From contig OX359245.1 of assembly GCA_947179485.1 (NCBI GenBank), positions 44,875,067 to 44,939,066 of the forward strand: a stretch of DNA of 64,000 nucleotides, given 5' to 3'. Numbering within the stretch: the first letter of the stretch is position 1; every line of letters starts with the position of its first letter. The position numbers and the translations under genes are program-made. Positions 50,119-60,386 of this stretch are shown here, in pieces. Under the pieces are notes generated by a model, which did not search any database, was not told the origin of the DNA, and saw nothing but the letters and a program-made list of their open reading frames with translations. Origin of the DNA: Allacma fusca (Eukaryota > Arthropoda > Collembola > Symphypleona > Sminthuridae).

Positions 50119-51290
50119 CTGATGTGAACAAATCAAATTATATAAATGCGCAGATATTAAATTAGCAGGAAGACCTTGTCAGTTTTCACATCTGATTTGC
50201 TACACAATAAATGTGGTCGGGTGCTATAAAAACAACTTCAGGGTTGATGATTTGATATATGGCAATGTATTTGCACAACAAATGTATGGTATATTTTTGC
50301 CATCGTGTTCTAAGTTTTATTGTAACTAATGAGGTAATTATCATATGACAGGAATATGTGTATTCACTTTCTGTTCATGTCGATTGGAATGAGCTTGATA
50401 CAAATGCGTCGTTTGAAGAACTCGTTAAAATGTTCTTAAAAATAAGCCAACACGATGGTTCTGCTTACCACGTATAGTTAATGTAAAGAAACTAGATTAT
50501 ATAGCTGCGCAGATAGTTAGCCGGAAGAACTTGTCGGTTTTCACAACTGGGTGGTCACATAATAGGAGTAACCTGGTCATATAAAATCAAATTTAGTTTT
50601 TATTATATGAAAATTGTATGAATACATGCGTACCACATAGACTTGATATATGGTTTCCATTGTGATCCCGGTTTTCTTGTATCTAATCAGATAAATATCT
50701 TATTACGTGAATCTGTGTATTCACATTCGGTTCACGTCGTTTTGTTACGAATAATGTACATTACTCGTTCAGTTTCTCTAGAAAAAGTTAAACTAATATT
50801 TCAGTGTACCTTGTAATTGATGTAAGCAAACCAGATTATATAGCTACGAAGGTAGTTAATTAGAATAGTGACCTTGTCAGTTTTCATGTCTGAGTTGCTA
50901 CAACTCGGGTGCTATAAAAGCTTAAAAATGCTTAAAAACTTCAGTTTTGATGACTTGAAATCTGGTATTTTATTACGACATACATAGACATGGTATATAT
51001 ATTTTTACCGTCGCGTTCCCAGTTTTATTATAGCTAGTGATGTCATTATCAGATGACGAGGATCTTATTTTCACATTATGTTCCTGTCAATGGCAACACA
51101 CTTGTTACGAATACGCCAGGTACTTTAATCGTTCAAATTCTCTGGAAAATAAAAAAAAACACAATAAATGGTTGTACTACGTATCTGTTATAAAGAAACC
51201 AAATTATTTAGATATGCATATGTTAAACTAGCCGGAAGACTATTCAGTTTTCACAGCTTGGTGGTCACATAATAGGAGTAGCTAGAGGCT
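50119..51290 (+). repeat. diverged tandem repeat, about 4 copies of ~355 bp
   Basis: Anchor motif GATGTAA-CAAACCAGATTATATAG recurs near 50121, 50479, 50818 and 51187 (spacings about 358, 339 and 368). In each unit it is followed by CCTTGTCAGTTTTCAC and by CGTGTTC-AGTTTTATT and TTCACATT-GTTCATGTCG segments. Two units also carry GTGCTATAAAA. A degraded fragment seems to reappear near 51955-51990. No transposase or coding frame is shared by the copies, so this may be a satellite-like array or a repeated promoter-proximal segment. Confidence 0.75.
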
Positions 51291-51549
51291 ATGATGAAAA
51301 ATTCGCGTAGCTTTCACACTATAATATATACTGTAAGCCTGAACCATAAACCCATAATCCATTTTAAGTTCTGAGGCTGACAAAGCAACTGATTCGAGGG
51401 TATTTCCAAGTATTGAAAGTACGATTAATATTGTAAATATTTTGTGAACAAACATTTTTCAAAAAATACTTCATGTGTAATTAAACTTTCTCTGGATGAA
51501 ATAAAACGAATTTGCAAAATCCTCAAACAAGCTAGGAATATTTTTTCTA

Positions 51550-51846
51550 ATGAGTTCAACCGATAAAATTGAGTACAAACAAATGGATGAATTGAAACCA
51601 GAATACTTGTGTGAAAATACGCAGAAGTACCGAGATGTATGTCATACCTCTCGTGAAGTTCAGAATAATGGAGGAACAACTAAAAAACGTTTATCAAAAA
51701 GGCCTCATAATGATAAAAACAATTTTAATAAAATAATTTCAAATAATTCATGCAATAATTATGGTATGATAGTAATAGGGCCTAAAAGTATAAGGTATAC
51801 TAAAGTATGGTATTTCATGACGCATAATTTTCCTTTTTATAATTAA
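51550..51846 (+). CDS. hypothetical 98-residue ORF, doubtful
   Basis: A true ATG opens a 98-codon hydrophilic frame rich in Lys, Asn and Glu (MSSTDKIEYKQMDELKPEYL...), ending TAA. The composition of the first 70 residues is protein-like, unlike most AT-rich chance frames nearby. No family resemblance, neighbour or splice evidence supports it, and it lies in relic-rich DNA, so it could be a transposon fragment or chance. Confidence 0.2.
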   Translation: MSSTDKIEYKQMDELKPEYLCENTQKYRDVCHTSREVQNNGGTTKKRLSKRPHNDKNNFNKIISNNSCNNYGMIVIGPKSIRYTKVWYFMTHNFPFYN

Positions 51847-52255
51847 AGCCAATTTAGATTATTTCATTTGAAAGCGGTAATATATTTTTACGACATTGTT
51901 GTGATGTATTTTTAACAGCTTGATTATTATAACCAATCCGACAACTTTCACAGAATTTCTGTACTCACATTCTCCTCATGTCGACTATAAGATGAATGAA
52001 CGAATACAATCATACATATATAGAACGAGTGTGAACGTACGTTATAATTAGCAGCACTAATACATGATTCATATACTGGCGCATATTCTTCTCTAAATCA
52101 TGTCTTTTGAAAGCTATGGCAGGAACCAAGTCTCAAACCGGATTTTAGATTAACTAATATAGTGCAAATAAATTCTGAGCATGATTGCACAACTTTTTAA
52201 AGTAACAGGGAGAAATATTTATATCATTTTGCTTCCTTGTATATGATAGCTCTTA

Positions 52256-52664
52256 GGCGGCATGCATAAATTATGTAACGATCGGTAGTGGTTTTCCTTA
52301 ACGTTATGCTAACGTTACGCACTGTAGGTAGTACTTTTGTACTCTTTTACCAAACGCAATTTGATCTAATTTGATTGGACCCGATTTCAACGCGTAGCCA
52401 TTCTTGGCATATGTAAAGAAAATATTTGAGAGCGAGGTTTAATTTTTAAGAATATGTGTGAAAATCAAAGACTGCAAGTTCTACAAGACAAGAGTAATTT
52501 TCGACATAAGTTTAGTAGTAATTATTTAAGTTATGCATAAATAAATTATCATTGCGTTATGTATGATAGTAGGGGTTAGATGACAGCGTTTCGTATGCGT
52601 TACTCGGGGTCAGAGGTGGTAAAAAATGTGTAAAATTAGCGTTATATAATTTATGCATGCCGCC
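52256..52664. mobile_element. 409-bp MITE, PIF/Harbinger-like
   Basis: Terminal inverted repeats of about 25 bases with one mismatch (left GGCGGCATGCATAAATTATG, right its near-perfect complement), flanked by identical TTA at 52253-52255 and 52665-52667. A 3-bp TWA target duplication is the hallmark of PIF/Harbinger elements. The interior has no open frame, so this is a non-autonomous copy. The high TIR identity suggests fairly recent movement. Confidence 0.85.
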
Positions 52665-53427
52665 TTATCGTATATTAATAACGATATATATTCTTCGAAT
52701 TTCAATAGAACTTTGAATCCAATCTCGGTAACTATAATATGTATAAACTATATATCTAGATTAAAATTTAATGCGTTTACGGATGTATCAATGTTCAATT
52801 AATTAAGTTAAATAGACGTTTTAAGTTTTATTCATCCATCATATGTCATATTTATGCACGGAATTAATATAACAACAGGTTCATATAATAACAATTACAC
52901 TTTTCTCTGTTGTGCATAATAAAATTGATGGGATTAACATGTGTGGTAATATAAAGTTCCCTATAATACTAAATGGAAAAGTGATTATACATGGCTCTTC
53001 GAAATAATAATTAGCGTAATATGAATCCGCATTCAGGATTCACCGACTCCAAATATACAGGCAGTTTCAGATCTAAAACTTCTGCTTTAGTGTGGAAATG
53101 CGATTTGCTTAAATATCGTTTTTATTTGTTGAGCATCTCTTTATGTATGCAACGGAATAATAGCTAGCAAGAATTAAATTGAAACTAAATTATAAAAACG
53201 TGACTCTGAAGTAACTACTCAATACGTAATTCTTGCGTAAAATGGTTTACATTACTTAGAGCTAGCAGAAATAATTAGAGCATGTGTGTATGGATATTGA
53301 CCATATACCTGGCTATGCTGCAACGTTGTGATCAGATTGAAACAATATACCATGACATATTGTTCTTCATACATAGTGGTAGTTAAATTTCCCCGACGAT
53401 AGCATTGCATAGTATAGAGGTGTCAAA

Positions 53428-53920
53428 GGTATTTTGCCATCCCCTAGTAACCCCCATATAGAAAATTCATAGTAAAATATAAAAAGTCGCCTTCAGAATA
53501 CAACGCTTATTCTATTTTACAGATGACAAAATGACTTTCTTACTTTTTGGTTTTTGCAACATCCGTATTTCTAACACGACTTTGCAATTACCTCTAGATA
53601 TGAATTGCGTGATTAATTCCATTTCATCCAGTAAATCGTTGATTGTAATTGTACTGACAGTAATCGCGTATTTACAGGGCCGTTAAACGTCCCATTAATC
53701 GAAAATATACATTGGGTGGCTACATTTTCATGGAAACATATTTCCAAATATGGAAAACAATATACATAGCTCGATTACTAACATGCAAATGGTTTTTACG
53801 CATTCATACAAAAAATCGAATAATCCAGTCTGGTATGCAAACATCCGAACAATTCTACTTTCTGCTGTTTGCTGCGTTTCTATTAATTATTATTATTTAT
53901 TTAATTATTCAAATGTTTCA
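53428..53920 (+). pseudogene. relic of duplicated P450 promoter and first exons
   Basis: Collinear with 54218-54700, about 790 bases upstream of it. The promoter (GGTATTTTGCCATC, then TATAAAA), an exon-1 remnant starting ATGACTTTCTTACTTTTTGG (53531) and an exon-2 remnant from 53678 (PLNVPLIENIHWVATFSWKH) are all recognisable. Exon 1 has an internal deletion of about 20 bases and its donor GT has become AT. Exon 2 hits TAG at 53767. The exon-3 region is a drifted copy. This is a decayed partial tandem duplicate of the P450 that follows. Confidence 0.85.
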
Positions 53921-54262
53921 TAAAATCAGCGAAGTCGTTGTGAAGAATTACTATGTGAACCGACTGAGAAACAAAACCTGTAGTTACCTCTGCGTTTAAT
54001 AGTGTGGACGAAGCGTGTATAGCTTTTGTATAGGGTTCACGTACGCCAAACAATATATGGCTCACAGAACATATATTTTAACAATGTACAGTGAATATTC
54101 TGTTGTGTTGCCCCCAGCATTCCCCTTATATCGGGATAGTTAAATATTACCTTCAACAGCAGAAAATGTCAAAATACATTGTATTGCGGTAACATATATT
54201 GGCATCGTTTTATTGGCAGGTATTTTGCCATCACTTGGGAAACATATTTAAGAAATTCCTCA

Positions 54263-54269
54263 TATAAAA
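54263..54269 (+). promoter_or_regulatory. TATA box of the intact P450
   Basis: TATAAAA 61 bases upstream of the start codon, implying a 5' UTR of about 30 bases. The element is conserved in the upstream relic copy at the same relative place. Confidence 0.6.
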
Positions 54270-54323
54270 CCCCGGTATTTAAAGCGAGATACTTATTCGC
54301 TTTTACCAACCACATACAGCAAG

Positions 54324-56169
54324 ATGATTTCCTTACTTTTTGGATTTGCGATACTTTATTTCCTTGTATCCAAAATCCGTTATTCCGGAACATCTTTAAA
54401 TTTACCTTGTGGTATGAAATTTCTCACTAATTTCATGTTACCAAATAAATTGAATGTTGTGTTGAGATTGATTGAATATTTACAGGTCCATTAAACCTCC
54501 CCTTAATCGGAAATATACAGTGGCTGGCAACATTTCCATGGAAACATTTTTCCAAATATGGAAAACTCTATGGTCCGATTGCTCACCTAAAAATGGGGAA
54601 AACACGGTAAAGTTTTTAATGTGTTCACATGTAAATTCAAATATAGCAGGTTACAAGCAATTCTATATCGTGTTGTTTAGTGCGTTTTTATTGAATGACG
54701 TTATGACATGGAAGGCAGCGTATTCTCAAGCTGAGCTCAGTCGACATCCAGGCAAAGTGTTTGAATCAACTTTGAAAAATAAAAGTACTTTATGCTCACA
54801 TTATTTGCAAATGCAACTCACTTATAAATTAAAATTAAAGGTTTAAATGCATTTCTGTTAAACATGCGCAGGTGTCATTTTTGGCAACGGAAATCCAGAA
54901 ATTAAACATTTTATGATCAAAGCCCTGAATGATTTTGGAAAGGATTCCTTAGAAAATTTGGCATTAAAAGAAATTTCGATTTGTTGTCAAAGATTATTGA
55001 AAACTAATGGGAGGCCCATAGCAATTGAATCACTCTTTCCCATTCCAACAGTTAATGTTCTTTGGACACTGCTACTTGGAAAGCGGATTGAAGAAAGCGA
55101 TCAAAGTTTGCACGATTTTGCGGAAATAATTACAACGTAAGATAATGAACAGGCAAAATTTTCTCACTAATGTCTTCGTGTTTTTTACGAAGTTTTATAA
55201 AAAACATTTTTGGGTATTTCAGTATGTCAAATAACTCCTCCTTTTTGGGAAGGGAATCTATGCTTTTTTTGATTCCTTATGCAAGGAAATTATTTCCTTC
55301 AAAATCCCGCAACGAATCAATTCAAAATATATTATTGAAGTGGACTAACGTTATAAAGGAAAAAATAGAAGAGCGTGTGCGTAATCGCCAGAAGTTTGAA
55401 GTCAGCAACATTACAGACGCCTATTTCGACAAGGTCGAACAAACAGATCCAAACTCGAACTCTTTTTTCGCAGGAGGTATTTGTCTTACTGATATTTTGC
55501 AAATGATACGCAATTTTAAGTATTTACATTATTTGTTTTATTTGTGCAGATAATTCTATTCATTTCGTTTATATGGGCTTATTCATGGCTGGCGCTGACT
55601 CAACAAGTACAAGCTTGGAGTGGTTAATTCTGTTTGTGGCCACAAATCCATTAGTCAAGAAGAGATTTCGTGACGAAATTGAAAATATTATCGGTAACAG
55701 AGCGCCGTCCCTAATTGACCGGCAGCGAATGCCCTATGCATTAGCTGTTATTGAGGAAATGTTTAGACTTTCAGTAATTTCCATTACTCAGTTTCGACAG
55801 GCTAAGGAAGACACAAAACTTCTTGGGTATGACATTCCTAAAGGATCAATACTAATTCCAAATGTTTACGCTATTAATCGAGATCCCAAAGTTTGGCTTG
55901 ATCCGGAAAATTTTAGACCCGAAAGGTTTATTAATGCCGATGGTAAGTTTCAGAAAAGTGACAGATTTAATACTTTCGGATATGGCAAAAGGTCTTGTAT
56001 TGGAGAAACTATTGCACGAAATCAGATCTTCTTGTTTGCCACAAGCATTTTTCAACAGTTTGACGTAACAATATATGGTGATATTCCCCCATTGAATGGA
56101 AACTTTGGGTTTTTGCATCATCCCAAAAGGTACAAGGTATGTTTTGAAAAGATGAACAACAACGTCTAA
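54324..56169 (+). CDS. cytochrome P450, CYP2-clan, intact, 6 exons
   Basis: Microsomal haem monooxygenase, substrate unknown. Exons 54324-54411, 54486-54606, 54681-54784, 54872-55136, 55223-55476 and 55550-56169 are in phase and read as 483 residues, normal for a P450. Seen in order: N-terminal membrane anchor (MISLLFGFAILYFLVSKI), proline hinge (LPCGPLNLPLIGNI), I-helix MAGADSTSTSLEW (oxygen-activation motif with Ser for Thr), K-helix EEMFR (ExxR), DPENFRPERF, and the haem loop FGYGKRSCIGE with the Cys ligand. The C-helix is odd: where CYP2 proteins have WxxxR this reads NPEIK, so the usual haem-propionate Trp and Arg are replaced. ATG 54324 is chosen because it starts the anchor and follows a TATA box. 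The exon-3 acceptor (after 54680) was chosen by phase and P450 alignment. Two related copies nearby are dead. AATAAA follows at 56348. Confidence 0.87.
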
Positions 56170-57202
56170 TATTTACATGTTTATGATATTTACAAAAACC
56201 TGAAGAGTTGGTACCTAATTTTCTGGTTGCATTGGATGTATGTTATAACATTTTGATTAGTAAAGCAAAAATATAAAACTAATTATCACAATCAATACGT
56301 ATCTAAAAACTTGCATGTAATAATTTATTGTGTTGCGCATCTTTTCTAATAAAACGGGCTGCAGAATTTTGACAAAACATGTATGAAATGTTATGTACTT
56401 GTATAAATATGTCGTATATTTAAGCTACTATAGGTAAGGTATTGAATCAATTTTTAGCGGCAAAGACAAAATAAATTTCTGGGAAAAATCATTCGTAATG
56501 AATAAAAACTTGACATTTTAATGACCTTAAAATTTGTAAACGATTTACTCAAGATGGTGCTTTCAAAGTTTTTATAGCTTCTATTCACTTGTTTATTCTC
56601 ACACAAATCCTTTTTCAGATACTCAAGGCTTTAAAGAATGTACATATATTCTTATCTTCTGGTTATACTAGATGAAAATTTATGACAACTAAATTCATTA
56701 CAATCTTAATATTTAGAATAATTTTTATCGCTCCCCCGGATCCTTGTTAACAACGGACGTGAAAAGATCTTCAGGAAAAGAATTTATGAAAATAATAAAA
56801 AGGAAGAAGTTAACATTCTAAAGTAAAATAAATTTCACTTTTACATTTTACCTGAATTTGTAGTTTAAACTTGCACGATCTGTTCTTCGTATGAGTACCT
56901 CAGAAACACTTTTCATGCATGCATAAACACATAAAAGTGTAATCAAAGTAGCCCTTGCCTGCATAAAGATACGACTAGAATAATGGCAAGAATAATCCCC
57001 ATAAGTGAACAAGAACCCCACCACCCGTATAGCTAATTGAAATCAAAACAAAAATCACAATAGAAAATAACTACCCTTCAGTACGCTAGTAATAGTACAA
57101 TAAAACTAGAAAGAAATTATACCCGATTTCATGTGACTGTGTTTGCCTGAAATCCCCAAGATATTCAACTCGCAGTCATTCTTAGCCCATCTTTAATGTT
57201 TT
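56170..57202. other. intergenic between two P450 loci
   Basis: AT-rich, with a candidate poly(A) signal AATAAA at 56348-56353 for the upstream P450. No gene seen. Confidence 0.6.
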
Positions 57203-57722
57203 AATTAATAACATGGAGTCCTAAATAAAAATATATAAAAAACATTTATTTTGGGAAACAGTCTGGTACACATATTCTTTTAATTTATCTGTATTTAATC
57301 TTCCCATTATGCTTCCAATTCTAATATTGTTTTCATAAAGCCTTGTATAACCATTTACCTTCACAGGCAATAGATACGTATTTGACAAGGTTAGAAATGT
57401 GTACGTACATATATGTCATTTTAACAACAATAAAGGCTCAGCAATGTGAATAGTTAACTCATTGTAGAAGCAACATGCTGGAGTATAAAAATGTCAAATT
57501 ATGAAATTAAATTGAATATACATGTATGTCCTGTATATACTACGGAAATACACAATTACTGTGAAGCTCAAATAAATCTATGAGAATAAATGATCAAAAT
57601 TTCCAACGAAAAACTTGTAAATAATTATTTTACGGCTGTATAAAAGAACGAACCCTGTATGTTTCGACTTTAATTATAATCTGACTACGACAGAAGAAAC
57701 GCTTTCTTTTTGAAATATTATT
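57203..57722 (+). repeat. segmental duplicate, copy 2 (upstream of P450 pseudogene)
   Basis: Partner of 49093-49585. Contains the conserved TATAAAA at 57639-57645, 151 bases before the P450 start at 57790, so the duplicated block probably includes a P450 promoter. Confidence 0.75.
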
Positions 57723-57789
57723 ATTTTTGTTAGTAGAACTTCAAAATATAATAGATTTCGTTTAATAGATTTTTCTAGATTCTGAAAAA

Positions 57790-60386
57790 ATGTCAGCTGG
57801 ATTTATTGGTCACATTGTAAAATCGGTTGGATTTGCAGGTAATACTATGCAATTAAAATTACATTAGCGGCTAGAAATATCGTATTTTGTGTGCTTATAA
57901 TTTGGAACTTTTAAGAATAGATTTGTCAACGTTCGTACTTTTGGTTGTTCTATTTCAACCCTGGTACCTGACCAAAAAGAATCCATCTAACTTACCACCC
58001 GGTACTATTGATATTATTGATGACAAATAAAATTCTCATTTTTGATAAACGAGATTTACTGTTTTTTCAAAGGACCAATAAAAATTCCGGTTCTGGGTCA
58101 CCTCCCATTTTTGGGGGGTCAACCACACAAACGGTTTGTACAATGGAAGTCCAAATATGGTCCAATAATGCAGGTTTGGTTCGGAATCTACAGGTGAATA
58201 CAAAGATTCATTGTATGCTTATGTTGTCCTTCCATTAAAACATTTTTTTGTGCATATAGAGCCGTTGTTATACAAGATGTTGATTTAATCCGGAAATCAT
58301 TAAATCTGAAAACGTTTTCTGGAAGACCAGACCTTAATTTTCTGCTGGCATGAAGCAACGGTAAACAGTCTGTAGGTTAGTAATTACTTGCACTTGCAAC
58401 TCGTGGCCTAAGCATAGATTAGTTTGTTAATTTGGCAAATTTACAATGCAGCTTTATACATATTATTCAGAATTTAATATGAAATAACCCAGTCAGTTGA
58501 AATAAATGGGAATTGCAAAATCTAAAGGAAGAAAGCTTCCAATATAGATCAAGGGTTTCATTACAAGTTCCTATGGAATTCTGATGTACCATCCCGAAGT
58601 TACTAACCCCACAAATCGTGATATCCTGTAGATGGTTTACGATTATCATACGAAATCTCTACCTCAACTCCATTTTCGTCATCAATTGTAGCTACATAAC
58701 TATATATATTGCAGTTATTTTAATTTTAGGAAAATTACTATAGTATTCACATTTGCCGACATTTGGATTAAAACTAATGCAATAACTATTTTAACACATA
58801 CACACTCCCCCATCGCTAACCCATACAAAATGACTTTAATAGACAATTAAAATTAACTAAAATAAATATTTGGATACATATACACAAAATGATTGCCCCT
58901 CTCACCCATATAAAACGATAAGCACTAATTCCCCGTAAAATTGGCTACAACCGAAAATACTGAAATATTTATACAACGGCCAAATCTGACAAAACAAATA
59001 CAAAAACCAGAAATTCTTCCTTTTCAGGGCTTTCTACATTTTGTTCTTGAAACTTTATCCTCGCAATTTCGCTCCTTATGTTTATTGTTTATGGTTCATG
59101 AAAATAAAACCTTAACCCACAGAACTGTGAGATAACTTCCTTAAAATCCCAGAAACGTTCCTACAAACAAGCACTAAAACAGGTCCTTACAAGCATTTTG
59201 CGAATTACAGGTGTCAAAAATTGTTCGATTGTATTTTTCGGTGTCAACGTCTACCAACAACGTTACCCGATAATATTTTTCAATCCTGTTTGTGTGTGTA
59301 AAATACAGGTACCACAATTCTATGACTTTTTATTTTAATGACCACGAGTAAATAATTCTAAGCAGGTGGGAAAAAATTCTAAGAATCACTGGTTTTATTC
59401 TTCAAAGGGTTCTCACTAACAATGGGATAATCCAAAACAATCGAGTCTTTTGTTCTAACTTTGCCCCTTATAAACTTTACTATTTAATTACCAGGGCTTT
59501 CGAGAAGACTGGTAACCTAGCAAGTCTTCCCATTTTCATTCCATGGTTGGCTGAATATGCTTCAAAACTGTCTGGGTACAACATAATGGTGGAGGATATA
59601 TTTGTAGCCAAATCGTTTGCAAAAAAGCAACTTGACCAACATGCTCAAAACTATGTACAAGACCAGCCCAGGGATTTCATCGATGTTTATAGAGATGCTG
59701 TCATGAACGCTCAAGGGCCTGAGTCAAGTTTCTACGAAAAGGAGCAACTAGAGTACATATATAGTTTTTGATTTCTTTGCCGCTAGTGGAGAAACAATAG
59801 CTACAGTTTTGTCTTGGTTATGTGCGTTTTTAGTTCATCATGCCGAAGTACAGCAAAAATTACGTGCTGAAATTGACCAAATCATTGGAAGAGACGCTGT
59901 TCCATCGTTAGCTCATCGGCAACAGATGCCATATACACAGGGGCTAATAAACGAAACCATGCGCTTCGCCTCGATTAAACCTTTCTCAGTTGTACATTGC
60001 AATTGCACTACCGAGGATGTCGAGTTTGGCGGCTTTTTTATTCCAAAGGATACCATGATTGTTCCTAATGTTTACGGTGTTCACAAGCTTTGTGGGGCGA
60101 TCCTGAAAATTTCCGCCCGGGAAGATTCCTAGATGAGAATGGAAAGTTTAAAATGAGTCCTAATTTCTTGGCATTTTCAACCGGAAAACGAATTTGTTTG
60201 GGAAAAGGCTTGGCAAGGGACGAGTTGTTTTTATTTATTACCCGAATTTTTCAAAATGTTAGTGTTCATGCAGCGAAAACATTACCCAGTCTGGAACCGC
60301 ATTGTGGATTCACTCATTCACCGCACCCATTTGAAGTTATTTGGAAGCCACGAGAGGATTATGCCAGTAAAAACAATTTGGTATAA
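57790..60386 (+). pseudogene. cytochrome P450 pseudogene, CYP2-clan
   Basis: Exons 57790-57838, 57921-58001, 58073-58193 and 58260-58360 give a proper P450 start (anchor FVLLVVLFQPWYL, hinge NPSNLPPGPIKIPVLGHLP, then YGPIMQVWFG), with the same splice phases as the intact neighbour. An in-frame TGA at 58351 stops it. The next expected exon (C-helix region) cannot be found in 58361-59494. From 59495 the gene resumes (SLPIFIPWLAEYASKLSG) but shifts frame in a T-run at about 59765, just before DFFAASGETIATVLSW, and again at about 60085-60092, before [12 protein letters not shown]. The haem loop [12 protein letters not shown], ExxR (NETMR) and the C-terminus are still readable to a stop at 60384. 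At least four independent lesions make an assembly error unlikely. It is a different paralogue from the intact gene, not a recent copy. Confidence 0.85.

Noticed and set aside
58500-58740. Minus-strand segment reading ATIDDENGVEVEISYDNRK
   Set aside because: Only about 30 codons before a stop, with no recognisable family match. It lies inside the pseudogene intron and may be chance or an old transposon fragment.
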